Of a stretch of DNA of 64,000 bases, positions 8,211 through 17,055 are shown piece after piece. The position numbers and the translations under genes are program-made. Numbering within the stretch: the first letter of the stretch is position 1; each line of letters starts with the position of its first letter. The notes beneath the pieces are model-generated. The model searched no databases and was not told the origin of the DNA. It was given only the letters and a program-made list of their open reading frames with translations. The stretch comes from Galbibacter sp035306585 (GTDB lineage Bacteria; Bacteroidota; Bacteroidia; Flavobacteriales; Flavobacteriaceae), in contig NZ_DATGNU010000046.1 in the NCBI RefSeq assembly GCF_035306585.1, positions 1-64,000 on the forward strand, in the 5' to 3' direction.

Positions 8211-8785
8211 AATTGTTGATGAATATATTTTTGATCAAGGTAGATCATTGGAAATATTTATCACTTTTTATGCCTATTCTAGTCAAAAAATCCTATTTTT
8301 AAAGCTATTTCATACCCCTATTGGTTGTTGAACTTGTGTGATATAATGTATCAGTTTACATAAAATTGTTGGGTTTTTTCTAATAAAAAAGATCCATAAT
8401 TGTACGGCTAGCATCTTATGGTAGGTGTATCAATGGCATGGATTACTATACCCTATTGATATGAACTGTTTTAGCTAAAAAATAGAGTTGATCATAGGAA
8501 AAACTAAAATAGTATGCATCCATATTATATGTTAAAAAAAGTGATGTATCTCCATTTAGTTTGAATACTTTATTGGTATTTTTGGCGTAAATTTGAAAAC
8601 GCAAATTTTCGGAGTAATTGTGATTCTAATGTTAGATAGAAGGGATGTTACTTATTGTAAATAGGCAAGATACTATGATTTAGAGTAGCGTCTAAACTAG
8701 TAGTATCTAGGACCCACAGATAAGATGAAGTTTAATCTCGATTTAGGGTTTGCAGAATTTTTTATAGATTTTAAAATTTGATTAT
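8211..8785. other. 575-bp intergenic gap, nothing recognised
   Basis: AT-rich region between the CorC-type gene and the K+/H+ antiporter gene. Both strands were read: no convincing open frame, no RNA signature, no strong terminator with a T tract and no clear repeat was found. Presumably it holds the antiporter promoter. Confidence 0.5.
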
Positions 8786-10276
8786 ATGGGAATATCGGTT
8801 GAGCTTGTTTTATTTGGAATTTCAATTCTTTTCTTCTTGAGTATTTTAGCTGGTAAGGCTGGATATAAGTTTGGAGTTCCTGCTTTACTTTTATTTTTGG
8901 GTGTGGGAATGCTTTTTGGTAGAGATGGCTTTGGTATAGAATTCGACAACATAGAACTTGCTCAAACTATTGGTACAGTTGCCCTGTGTATTATTTTATT
9001 TTCTGGGGGAATGGATACTAAAATTGATGATATAAAACCCATAGCAAAACAAGGAGTGACATTGGCTACAGTGGGTGTTTTATTAACGGCTATTTTTACT
9101 GGTTTAGCCATTTGGTATGTCCTTGGATTGACCATGCCTGCCGCTGGGATTGGTCTTTTGGCGTCCCTGTTACTGGGCTCCGTAATGTCCTCGACGGATT
9201 CCGCATCCGTATTCTCTATTTTAAGATCAAAAGGATTGCACTTAAAGAACAACCTCCGCCCAATGCTAGAGCTAGAGAGCGGAAGTAACGACCCGATGGC
9301 TTATGTGTTAACCATAACTTTAATAGGCATTGTGGGAATGGATTCGGAACCAAATTACTTGTTTGCCTTTGGTAATCTTATTGTACAACTAGCCGTGGGA
9401 TGCATCGCAGGGTACTACCTTGGAAAACTTGCTGTATTTGCCATTAATAAAATGGATATTGATAACAAATCGTTGTATCCTATTATGGTCTTTACGTTTT
9501 GTATTTTTATATTCTCATTTACTTATTTTGTAAAAGGAAATGGTTTTTTAGCCGTATATATAGGTGGACTTGTCCTTGGGAACTCTCGATTTGTTCACAA
9601 ACGTTCCGCACTTAATTTCTTTGATGGTATGGCTTGGATGAGTCAACTGCTATTGTTCTTAACGCTTGGGTTGTTAATTAATCCCTCAGAATTACTCCAA
9701 ATTATCGTTCCAGGTCTTATTATAAGTTTAGTTATGATCCTATTGACAAGACCCCTGAGTGTATTTATAAGTTTATTACCCTTTACAAAGATGTCTTTAA
9801 AGGATAAAACATTTATTTCCTGGGTAGGTTTGCGTGGCGCTGTTCCAATTATATTTGCTATCATGGTATTGGCTGCTGATGTTCCTAACGCTAGATTGAT
9901 GTTCAATATCGTTTTCTTCTGTACCTTAGTTTCGTTAATTATACAAGGGACCACACTTTCACCTATGGCAAAATGGTTAGGTCTTGTAGAAGAACCGTCG
10001 AGAATAAAGGCTTTGAAAAATTTCGATGTGGAGTTTTCAGATGAAATTAAGTCAATTACTTCTGAGTTAAAGGTGACAAAAGTTGCTTTAGAGAATGGTA
10101 ACCATTTAATGGATCTACGTTTGCCAGAGAAAACCATCGTAGTAATGGTCAAAAGGGGATCGCTGTTCTTCGTTCCCAATGGTAAGACTCAACTAATGGA
10201 AAATGATAAGCTTTTGGTAATTACAGACGATTATCAGGCGCTAAGTGAGACTTATGAGCGATTGGGAATGGTGTAA
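8786..10276 (+). CDS. Potassium/proton antiporter, NhaP2/CvrA type
   Basis: 496 residues: CPA1-type Na+/H+ exchanger domain at about 1-395 with around twelve membrane segments, then a cytosolic TrkA_C (RCK-C) domain at about 420-495 (LMDLRLPEKTIVVMVKRG, NDKLLVITD). The ELESGSNDPMAY motif at about 162-173 carries the ND pair expected in the transport site, and GLRGAVPIIFAI is the conserved motif near the end of the membrane domain. Likely exports K+ (or Na+) in exchange for protons in ion and osmotic stress. Single gene. Confidence 0.92.
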   Translation: MGISVELVLFGISILFFLSILAGKAGYKFGVPALLLFLGVGMLFGRDGFGIEFDNIELAQTIGTVALCIILFSGGMDTKIDDIKPIAKQGVTLATVGVLLTAIFTGLAIWYVLGLTMPAAGIGLLASLLLGSVMSSTDSASVFSILRSKGLHLKNNLRPMLELESGSNDPMAYVLTITLIGIVGMDSEPNYLFAFGNLIVQLAVGCIAGYYLGKLAVFAINKMDIDNKSLYPIMVFTFCIFIFSFTYFVKGNGFLAVYIGGLVLGNSRFVHKRSALNFFDGMAWMSQLLLFLTLGLLINPSELLQIIVPGLIISLVMILLTRPLSVFISLLPFTKMSLKDKTFISWVGLRGAVPIIFAIMVLAADVPNARLMFNIVFFCTLVSLIIQGTTLSPMAKWLGLVEEPSRIKALKNFDVEFSDEIKSITSELKVTKVALENGNHLMDLRLPEKTIVVMVKRGSLFFVPNGKTQLMENDKLLVITDDYQALSETYERLGMV

Positions 10277-10507
10277 TGGGAACCACATTATAATTTTTCA
10301 CATCTTTTAGTAAAGCCCTTTAATTAATTATTCTTTTCTAAGTTGTTCAATTTAGTATATAGCCCCTTTAGATTTCAAATTTATGAATCATACTAGGGTG
10401 ACTTCGTATTGCGTTAACTTTTTTCATTTTCAAAGCCATTTCTATTAATTACTTAGGTTAATTTAGAGGCGGACCTCAGCGGAGGTTCAGTAACCAATCT
10501 AAGCGAT

Positions 10508-11377
10508 ATGATTCTCAACAAAGAAGAAACAATTACGCTAAAGGAATATGGGAGGGGAGTTATCGGGGGGCTTTTATTCAGCCTCCCTTTATATTATACC
10601 ATGGAATTATGGTGGGTTGGAATTACGGCTTCTAATGAAAAATTGCTAGTTTTTATAGTATTTACCTTTGTTATGCTACTTGGTTACAACAAATATACAG
10701 GGTTGAGGCCAGATAGTAGCTTTAAGGATATCGCGAAAGAGTCTGCTGAAGAAATAGGGATCGCTTTGATAGTCACCATCTTATTTTCAAGACTAGTTAA
10801 CAAGATAAATTTTCAAATGTCCATGGATGAAATTATGGGTAAAGTAATTGTAGAATCTATGATAGGTGCCATTGGAATTTCGGTAGGTACAGCGCAGTTA
10901 GGCCAAGATAAGCAGCGCGATGAGGAACAATCGGATTGGCAAGTAAAAGAAAATAAAAAAGAAAAGAAAAACCAGCCAAAGAATCCTTCAACCCTGCAAT
11001 TATGGATACTTTCACTATGTGGAGCTATTCTTTTCTCTGCACCAGTTGTTGCGACAGAGGAAATTTTAATCATTGCCATTACCAGTAAAAATTTTCATCT
11101 ACTACTGATGGTGCTTTTGAACCTATCATTGAGTGTTGTTATTTTTTATTTCATTGATTTTAAAAATACTCAAACTTTCAAAAAGGGTGTTAGGGAAGTA
11201 TTATTACATCTGGTGATCGCCTGTTTAGCTGCCCTTTTTGTCGCGTTGTTATTGTTATATTTCTTTGAATTTGGCAAATGTGGTCAGTGTAATTTCGATA
11301 TACTCCTAGCTAAAACCATAGTACTTTCAATACCAGCTACCATTGGAGCTAGCGCAGGAAGACTTTTAATTAAGTAA
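10508..11377 (+). CDS. TIGR02587-like polytopic membrane protein
   Basis: 289 residues, about eight membrane segments in two halves separated by a charged, Lys/Glu-rich linker at about 136-160. The start (ATG at 10508) is followed by the EYGRGVIGGLLFSLPLYYTMELWW segment that marks the TIGR02587 family of putative integral membrane proteins. Biochemical role unknown. It is followed after 7 bp by a TIGR02588-like gene; these two families are usual partners, so they form an operon and perhaps a complex. A small GC-rich hairpin (10473-10486) sits just upstream. Confidence 0.8.
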   Translation: MILNKEETITLKEYGRGVIGGLLFSLPLYYTMELWWVGITASNEKLLVFIVFTFVMLLGYNKYTGLRPDSSFKDIAKESAEEIGIALIVTILFSRLVNKINFQMSMDEIMGKVIVESMIGAIGISVGTAQLGQDKQRDEEQSDWQVKENKKEKKNQPKNPSTLQLWILSLCGAILFSAPVVATEEILIIAITSKNFHLLLMVLLNLSLSVVIFYFIDFKNTQTFKKGVREVLLHLVIACLAALFVALLLLYFFEFGKCGQCNFDILLAKTIVLSIPATIGASAGRLLIK

Positions 11378-11384
11378 TCTTAAG

Positions 11385-11795
11385 ATGGATGAAAATCATA
11401 AAAAAAGGAATCTTGTCAAGGCTGTAACAGTCCTATTGGGAGTAATCGCTATACTGGGTCTAATGGGGTATCTCATTTATAATATGTTCAACCTCAGTAG
11501 TGCTCCGCCAAACATTAAGGTAAGTACCTCCTATGATTCGACCACTAAAATGCATAGAGTAGTGGTCGAAAACACTGGGGATACCACAGCACAACAAGTG
11601 GTGGTCAGGTGCCAGATAATAAGAGGTAAAAAAGTAATTGATACCATTACCATCACTATGGAATATCTTCCATCCAAGTCAAAAAAAGTGCTACGGTTGC
11701 TGCTTTGCCCAATGAGGGTCTTTCCGTTAATATCCAGATTATTTCGATCCATTATCAAACCCCATAGTTTATCTCAAACCCAAGTGCTGTTATAA
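11385..11795 (+). CDS. TIGR02588-like protein with apparent frameshift at an A7 run
   Basis: N-terminal membrane anchor (residues about 10-33) and a periplasmic beta domain (IKVSTSYDSTTKMHRVVVEN, then YLPSKSKK). The frame as read leaves the fold after residue 101 and ends in a Leu/Arg-rich tail unlike the family. One extra A in the run at 11681-11687 would restore SATVAALPNEGLSVNIQIIS and a stop at 11765-11767, giving a 127-residue protein that looks normal. So this is a sequencing error, a recent inactivating mutation, or slippage-dependent expression. Partner of the preceding TIGR02587-like gene. Function unknown. Confidence 0.7.
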   Translation: MDENHKKRNLVKAVTVLLGVIAILGLMGYLIYNMFNLSSAPPNIKVSTSYDSTTKMHRVVVENTGDTTAQQVVVRCQIIRGKKVIDTITITMEYLPSKSKKVLRLLLCPMRVFPLISRLFRSIIKPHSLSQTQVLL

Positions 11796-11958
11796 GTTAT
11801 ATTCAAGGATTTAAATAGATCTCGAGGTGGTTATTAGCTCTTTTGATGACAAAATTAACCTTATACCTTCGAAGGATCAATTTTATAGGTTTGTTAAGAT
11901 TCTTTTTCTAGTGGTTTTAGTAACTTTTGATAAACTATTGATTTTAAATGTTTTAATT

Positions 11959-12534
11959 ATGGATATTGACACCTACAATAAAAAAAGAGATTTTACTAAA
12001 ACAAAGGAACCAAAGGGGAGTAAAGCTGATAGCTCTCAAAATGGGCAACGTTTTGTCATACAAAAACATCAAGCGACAAACTTGCATTTCGATTTTAGGC
12101 TGGAGGTTGAAGGTGTCTTAAAGTCATGGTCTATTCCAAAAGGTCCCAGTACCGACCCAAATGAAAAACGGATGGCTATCCCAACAGAGGATCATCCATT
12201 GGCATACGCTGAATTTGAAGGAACTATTCCTGAGGACCAGTACGGAGGCGGCACTGTGATGATCTGGGATAAAGGAACCTACAGAGATATCTCTGATGAC
12301 AATAATTCCCTTGCAACGGCCTATAAAAATGGCGTTATGGAAATCTTACTAAATGGTAATAAAATTCAAGGAGGGTATTCTCTTGTGAAAATGAATTCTG
12401 GAAGCCAAAAAGGGAACTGGTTGATGATCAAAAAGGATGATATGCACGCTGACGGTCGTAAAAACCCCGTAAGTACCCAAAATAAAAGCGTTGTAAGTGG
12501 TAGGACGCTCCAAGGAATAGAAAAAGAGCAATAA
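11959..12534 (+). CDS. LigD-type 3'-phosphoesterase domain as a free-standing protein
   Basis: 191 residues from the ATG at 11959; an upstream GTG frame from 11827 adds a hydrophobic, non-family stretch and was rejected. It matches the PE module of bacterial NHEJ LigD: FVIQKHQATNLHFDFRLE (two His and Asp of the active site), VLKSWSIPKGPS, EDHPLAYAEFEG and YGGGTVMIWDKGTY. It trims 3' ends (ribonucleotide and phosphate removal). The tail VVSGRTLQGI resembles the linker that in fused LigD leads into the ligase domain, but a stop follows. The polymerase-domain gene starts 2 bp later. Confidence 0.9.
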   Translation: MDIDTYNKKRDFTKTKEPKGSKADSSQNGQRFVIQKHQATNLHFDFRLEVEGVLKSWSIPKGPSTDPNEKRMAIPTEDHPLAYAEFEGTIPEDQYGGGTVMIWDKGTYRDISDDNNSLATAYKNGVMEILLNGNKIQGGYSLVKMNSGSQKGNWLMIKKDDMHADGRKNPVSTQNKSVVSGRTLQGIEKEQ

Positions 12535-12536
12535 AG

Positions 12537-13343
12537 ATGAAAATACACGGTGTAGCGATTACTAATCCTGAAAAAATTCTATTTCCAGCATCTAATGCTT
12601 CTAAGCTGGATGTTATTAACTATTATAAAAATTTTGCTGGTCAAATAATGCCTTTCTTGAAAGGACGACCATTGACCCTGCGCCGGTTTCCTGACGGGAT
12701 TGACCAAAACGGTTTTTTTCAAAAAAATGCATCAGATTATTTCCCAGATTTTATCAAAACGATAGCGATAGAAACCGAAGGTGGAAAAAATACAACGGTA
12801 GTCTGTAACAACATAAAAACTTTGCTTTACCTTGCCAATCAAGCTACCATTGAATTCCATATATGGTTATCGAGGATCGATAAACTAAATAAACCAGATA
12901 AGGTAGTGTTTGATTTAGACCCTGCAGTTGGATCCTTTGAATCACTTAAAAAAGCAGCAGAGGTTATTCGGGAATTTTTAGGGGAACAAGGAATCCGTTG
13001 CAAATTAACCACAAGCGGTAAAAATGGACTTCATTTATGGTATACCAAACGTAGAACCCAAACCTTCGATCAATCAAGGGAAGAAGTAAAGGGCTTTGCA
13101 ATAGATTTGGCTTCTCGTTATCCAGAGCTTCTAACCATTGCAATGAGAAAAGAAGATAGGGATGGCAAAATATTTATCGATTACCCTAGAAATTCTTACG
13201 GTCAAACCGTGATATGTCCCTTCTCCCTACGAGCAACACCCAAAGCGAGTATTGCCACTCCCATATCGTGGAAGGAATTGTCAAACATTGAAAGTGCTCA
13301 AGAATTTAATTTAGGAAATATATCCAAATGGAGAAATCACTAA
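12537..13343 (+). CDS. LigD-type polymerase (primase-like) domain as a free-standing protein
   Basis: 268 residues, close to the size of the isolated POL module of LigD. Visible: the RPLTLRRFPDGIDQNGFFQKNA segment, the catalytic VFDLDP at about 122-127 (metal-binding Asp pair), TTSGKNGLHLW with the conserved His, and DYPRNSYGQTVICPFSLRA near the end. Archaeo-eukaryotic primase fold that adds (ribo)nucleotides at broken ends. It starts 2 bp after the PE gene stop and is translationally coupled to it. The ATP-dependent ligase domain that normally lies between PE and POL is absent, and no Ku gene is in the window. Confidence 0.9.
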   Translation: MKIHGVAITNPEKILFPASNASKLDVINYYKNFAGQIMPFLKGRPLTLRRFPDGIDQNGFFQKNASDYFPDFIKTIAIETEGGKNTTVVCNNIKTLLYLANQATIEFHIWLSRIDKLNKPDKVVFDLDPAVGSFESLKKAAEVIREFLGEQGIRCKLTTSGKNGLHLWYTKRRTQTFDQSREEVKGFAIDLASRYPELLTIAMRKEDRDGKIFIDYPRNSYGQTVICPFSLRATPKASIATPISWKELSNIESAQEFNLGNISKWRNH

Positions 13344-13474
13344 AGTGCTTTCGCGCGTGTTGTAGTTAAGTAATTTGCGGAATGAGTTAAAGGTTGGTCC
13401 TGATATAGAATACATTTGAGCAGGTGAGAGCTTAAAATTTCAACAAGTATTAACGTACTTAAAAAAAGTATATT

Positions 13475-14143
13475 ATGAATTCTATTAATCTTCCAAGAAA
13501 TAAAGTAACAAGAGCCATTAAAGAATTTATTGTTGAAGGAGATCATCCATGCTTAATGGCGCAGTCTGTGATTGAAGAAAATGCGGTGGATACTATTGTA
13601 CTTCAGGGCAGCTCTTTTAACGAAATCAAAAAATTGTATACTTTTATTGAAAATTCAGTGTTGACCAAAAATCCCAATTCCAATGTCTTTACCTCTTTGA
13701 TTGCTGTATTTCCGGATCTTGTAATGGAGGATGTTGAAGAATTTGAATTATTTCTTTGGGAAGTGCTTTACAAGCTCAATGCAATGGATGCTTATGATTG
13801 GGATCCATCCGTAAGTGAAAAATTACATGATAATAATTATAGTTTTAGTATTGCTGGTGCTGCGTTTTATATTGTGGGAATGTTTCCAAATAGTCCCAGG
13901 AAGGCTAGACGAATGCCATTTGTTTCACTGGTATTTAACTACCATAGCCAATTTGAAAAATTGCGAAAAATGGGAGCCTTTGATCATGTAAAAAAGCGTA
14001 TAAGACAAAGAGATAAAAGACTACAAGGTTCGATCAATCCGATGCTCAAAGATTTTGGAAAAGAGAGTGAAGCCATGCAATACAGTGGAAGAATAGTTGA
14101 TAAACGATGGAAATGTCCATATTTTGAAAAACCCGTGAAATGA
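13475..14143 (+). CDS. YqcI/YcgG-family protein, GntA-like haem-dependent N-oxygenase
   Basis: 222 residues of the YqcI/YcgG family, whose characterised member GntA is a haem enzyme that N-hydroxylates a guanidino group in guanitoxin synthesis. Visible: an N-terminal HPCLMAQS segment with the family HPC motif (about 24-26), FLWEVLYKLN, FSIAGAAFYIVGM, and the strongly conserved FNYHSQFEKLRKMGAFD (His probably near haem). The substrate here is unknown; no other guanitoxin gene is present. The stop overlaps the start of the DUF1989 gene (ATGA), so the two are translationally coupled and likely act on related substrates. Confidence 0.85.
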   Translation: MNSINLPRNKVTRAIKEFIVEGDHPCLMAQSVIEENAVDTIVLQGSSFNEIKKLYTFIENSVLTKNPNSNVFTSLIAVFPDLVMEDVEEFELFLWEVLYKLNAMDAYDWDPSVSEKLHDNNYSFSIAGAAFYIVGMFPNSPRKARRMPFVSLVFNYHSQFEKLRKMGAFDHVKKRIRQRDKRLQGSINPMLKDFGKESEAMQYSGRIVDKRWKCPYFEKPVK

Positions 14144-14721
14144 CCAATCATTTACCGCCTCGTACCGGGGTCTCTTTTAATTTAAAAAAGGATCAACGTC
14201 TTTTGGTTCATAATCCAGAAGGAGAACAAGTTTCTGATATGATATTGATAAACGCCCATGACACGGATGAAAAATTATCCTCGGGTAAAACCTTTGATTA
14301 TGAAGAAACTATTTTAATTACCAAAGGAAATTATATCTGGAGCAATCGAAGCAATAAAATGGTCTTTATAGTGGAGGACACCTGTGGCAGGAATGATTTC
14401 TTATTAGCACCTTGTGATGCCAAAACATTTGCTCATTTTTACGATTCTCATGATCCTTCGCCAAGTTGTTTGGGAAATCTTAGTTACGCCTTGCAAAAGT
14501 ACGGCATTAAAAAGGATGTTATCCCAACAGCATTCAATCTATTTATGAATGTCGACATAGGTAAGGATGGTTCCATAAGGGTACTACCACCAAAGGCTAA
14601 AGCAGGAGACTATATAGAATTTAAAGCAGAAATGGATTTAATTGTCGCATTAACCGCCTGTTCTGCTAAAGATAGTAATGGTGGAAGCTTTAAATCCATT
14701 ACCTACGAGGTGAGGTCATAA
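14140..14721 (+). CDS. DUF1989 protein (urea carboxylase-associated / CgdAB family)
   Basis: 193 residues with the DUF1989 signature spread over the whole length: GEQVSDMILINA, DTCGRNDFLLAPCD, SPSCLGNLSYAL, FNLFMNV and AEMDLIVALTACSA. Family members CgdA/CgdB form a carboxyguanidine deiminase in guanidine use; the conserved Cys and His residues suggest a bound metal. The ATG overlaps the stop of the GntA-like gene by 4 bp. No guanidine carboxylase is present, so a carboxyguanidine substrate is unlikely here. Processing of the N-hydroxylated guanidino product of its partner is an inference. Confidence 0.85.
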   Translation: MTNHLPPRTGVSFNLKKDQRLLVHNPEGEQVSDMILINAHDTDEKLSSGKTFDYEETILITKGNYIWSNRSNKMVFIVEDTCGRNDFLLAPCDAKTFAHFYDSHDPSPSCLGNLSYALQKYGIKKDVIPTAFNLFMNVDIGKDGSIRVLPPKAKAGDYIEFKAEMDLIVALTACSAKDSNGGSFKSITYEVRS

Positions 14722-14767
14722 TTTGCCAGTGCAGAGAAGGATAGGAAGTAGTTAGTTTAGTTAATTT

Positions 14768-15268
14768 TTAGAGGTTTATTCTTCCCATGGTCTCATTGTC
14801 ATTGTCATTTGAAGAATCGGAACTAAATAAATTTTTTAAAAATTCTACAAATTTATTCTGTTTTTTATCCCAGTAAAAAGAGGAGGATGGCTCGACTTTG
14901 ATTCCAATTAATTTGACATCGTGTACGCCATCGAACCACTGGTCTTCACTGGCGGTGTAAAGTTCTTCCAAAAGCGTTCTATTGGTGTAAATTATGGCAT
15001 GGCCATAGATACTTAAAAATTGCATTTCATCTGGATGACTAAATACTAATTGCACTCTTTTGTCAGACATTATATTACTGTAATGATCACTCTCAACTGA
15101 ACTTAAGAACCAAATACCCCCATCGTTATCCACCGTTTTAACTTCCATTGGATTCGCGCCTAAGGGTAGACTTGTTAAGTTCGAAAGCATAACTCCCACT
15201 GGTACGTTCGCTACAATTTCTCTGAGCTTGTCAATAGATTCTTCTCTTGTTAAATACGTTGTTTTCAT
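14768..15268 (-). CDS. Pyridoxamine 5'-phosphate oxidase-family protein (general stress protein 26 type)
   Basis: 166 residues with a split-barrel flavin-binding fold: VGVMLSNL, PMEVKTVDNDGGIWFLSS, KRVQLVFSHPDEMQFLSIYGHA, and VKLIGIKVEPSSSFYWD. Resembles the general stress protein 26 group, which binds flavin and is induced by stress; true PNPOx activity is not expected. A Ser/Asp/Asn-rich acidic tail follows the domain. Convergent with the preceding operon and transcribed alone, divergent from surE. Confidence 0.87.
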   Translation of the reverse strand: MKTTYLTREESIDKLREIVANVPVGVMLSNLTSLPLGANPMEVKTVDNDGGIWFLSSVESDHYSNIMSDKRVQLVFSHPDEMQFLSIYGHAIIYTNRTLLEELYTASEDQWFDGVHDVKLIGIKVEPSSSFYWDKKQNKFVEFLKNLFSSDSSNDNDNETMGRINL

Positions 15269-15506
15269 AATTTTTCGATTTATTGTTCAGTCAAAGCTAT
15301 TGCTTTTATTAGCTTTTTAATGATTCAAATAGCGAAAATATTGACGCTTTTAAAGGCATTTCAAATTAATTTCTCTACCGATGCATCTTAGGTGGAAATA
15401 CCGCTGACTTGATGAAATACGATCACAATTTTTGGATTAGAGCTAAGGAAGGATGAGCCGTTTTTGTAGCTTATAAAAGAGGTTTGTAATTTAAAAAAAG
15501 CTAATT

Positions 15507-16238
15507 ATGAAAATTTTAGTGACCAATGATGACGGTATTTATAGTCCTGGATTGGCTTGTTTGGCAAGAGTAGCCTCTTCCTTTGGGAAGGTTGTTGTTA
15601 TGGCTCCAGATGTTGAACAATCTTCAATGGGCCATGCCATTACAGCCAATAGGCCAATTTCATATAAAACTTCTCCAATAGTTTTTCAAGACATAGAGGC
15701 CTATAGGGTAAACGGCACCCCGGCTGATTGTGTAGCTATGGGGATACATTTGTTTAAAGATTTTGACCTTGTATTATCTGGGATTAATATGGGGGCCAAT
15801 TTAGGCAATTCGGCATGGCACTCTGGAACATTATCTGCTGCCAGACAAGCAGTGCTATTTAATCAAAGAGGAATTGCATTGAGTGTTTCTCTCAGTAGTA
15901 AAGAAGTCGATTTTGCGCACCTAGAGGCCTATGTTCATAAAACATTATCAAATGTGATTCACCTAGAAAAGCCCGATCTACTAAATATAAATTTCCCGTT
16001 TGCACCAGATGGGGAGATTATCTGGACCAAACAAGCCGTTCTTCACTATGATGGAAAGGTGATCGCCAGTAAAGACCCAATGGGGAGAAATCACTATTGG
16101 TTTACTGTTTCACCTATTGAAGCGGAAGAAAAAGGTTCAGACCGCTGGGCAGTAAAACAGGGAAAAATTAGCATTACTCCTATGCTCTTAGATTTGACAG
16201 ATAATCGATTTTTAGATAATGAAGAGCGTATCCATTAA
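15507..16238 (+). CDS. surE: 5'/3'-nucleotidase SurE
   Basis: 243 residues, normal SurE length. N-terminal ILVTNDDGIYSPG holds the metal-binding Asp pair, followed by SSMGHAITANRPI, YRVNGTPADCV, VLSGINMGANLG and SGTLSAARQAV, all diagnostic. The enzyme removes phosphate from nucleoside monophosphates and polyphosphate and supports stress survival. Stands in the stress-gene stretch 65 bp before a YciE/F-like gene on the same strand, so co-transcription is possible. Confidence 0.95.
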   Translation: MKILVTNDDGIYSPGLACLARVASSFGKVVVMAPDVEQSSMGHAITANRPISYKTSPIVFQDIEAYRVNGTPADCVAMGIHLFKDFDLVLSGINMGANLGNSAWHSGTLSAARQAVLFNQRGIALSVSLSSKEVDFAHLEAYVHKTLSNVIHLEKPDLLNINFPFAPDGEIIWTKQAVLHYDGKVIASKDPMGRNHYWFTVSPIEAEEKGSDRWAVKQGKISITPMLLDLTDNRFLDNEERIH

Positions 16239-16381
16239 GCTTAATTGAAGTAGTTTAGAGGTGTTTATATGTTATAAAATTGCTGTTTGACTTTTTTTAA
16301 GGTATGAATATTCGCAATAGGATTAAAAACACTGCAGGGTTGTTTCTATTTTCACATTTAAACCCAATAAAAGCAATATGG

Positions 16382-16852
16382 ATGAGAACGATCAGTGAAT
16401 TATATGAATATCACCTGCACTATATCTACAGTGCAGAGATACAATTGGTAGAAGGGCTCTCGATTATGGCCAGTAAAGCCACAAACCGACTCTTAAATGA
16501 AGTTTTAGAGATACAACTCGAAAAAACCAAGGATAATAAACAAGCCCTTTCTAAATTAGTTCAAGGGTACTTAGAGAATAATAGGGAAGTTACCTGTTTG
16601 ATGGTACAAGCTTATTTGCGAGAAACCCAAGAATTCATCAAGGGAGCGACCCAGGAAGAGGTACTCAATGTTGGACTGATGGTCGAGACACAACGGTTGG
16701 TCCATTTTAAAATTTCAATTTATAGCGCCGCTTTGTATTATACCAATATATTGAACTATCAAGAAGATACTAGAGTACTTAGTGAGATTCTAGACGGAGA
16801 GCACCAAAATCTTATTACTGTTGCAAGTTTAGAAAAGGATCAGATTTATTAA
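16382..16852 (+). CDS. DUF892 (YciE/YciF-like) ferritin-fold protein
   Basis: 156 residues from the internal ATG at 16382 (MRTISELYEYHLHYIYSAE), which matches where family members start; an ATG at 16304 would add 26 residues. Four-helix bundle of the YciE/YciF group with helix marks YIYSAEIQLVEGL, GLMVETQRLVHFKISIYSAAL and a final EHQNL. Members are stress-induced and may bind metal. A clear paralogue lies at 23192-23683, and this copy is the more divergent of the two. Confidence 0.82.
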   Translation: MRTISELYEYHLHYIYSAEIQLVEGLSIMASKATNRLLNEVLEIQLEKTKDNKQALSKLVQGYLENNREVTCLMVQAYLRETQEFIKGATQEEVLNVGLMVETQRLVHFKISIYSAALYYTNILNYQEDTRVLSEILDGEHQNLITVASLEKDQIY

Positions 16853-16996
16853 ATTTTTAAAAAAGGCACTTATATTAAATGATTCGAGCGGAATTAATCT
16901 ATTTATGGAGCCCTGGCATGTCTACTGGATTAAAATTCTCTTAAAATCGTATAAGTTCCTGTAATTGTGATAATTAATTTGTAACTTGAAAAGCAC

Positions 16997-17012
16997 AGGT
17001 CAATTTTGACCT
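16997..17012. promoter_or_regulatory. Palindrome upstream of the first AraC-family gene
   Basis: AGGTCAATTTTGACCT: perfect 7-bp arms around TT, centred about 51 bp before the AraC gene ATG. It contains GGTCA/TGACC half-sites, also found in the dyad before the paralogous AraC gene at 19902-19921. Possible operator; binding partner unknown. Confidence 0.4.
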
Positions 17013-17055
17013 TTAAATTCCCTCCAAAATCTACTATTAATTTAACTTATTTAAG

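Noticed and set aside
9643..10179. 178-codon minus-strand frame inside the K+/H+ antiporter gene.
   Set aside because: Antisense to conserved membrane and TrkA_C segments, no promoter or family similarity; a shadow frame despite its length.
5522..10488. A 13-base match, AACCTCCGCTGAG near 5522 and its complement near 10476, both upstream of genes.
   Set aside because: Tens of 13-base matches are expected by chance in 64 kb on two strands, and the flanks do not match.
11827..11958. Upstream extension of the LigD phosphoesterase frame to a GTG.
   Set aside because: Adds a hydrophobic, non-family stretch; the ATG at 11959 gives the normal PE N-terminus.
13475..14721. Guanitoxin biosynthesis cluster.
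   Set aside because: Only a GntA-like gene is present; none of the other pathway genes are nearby.
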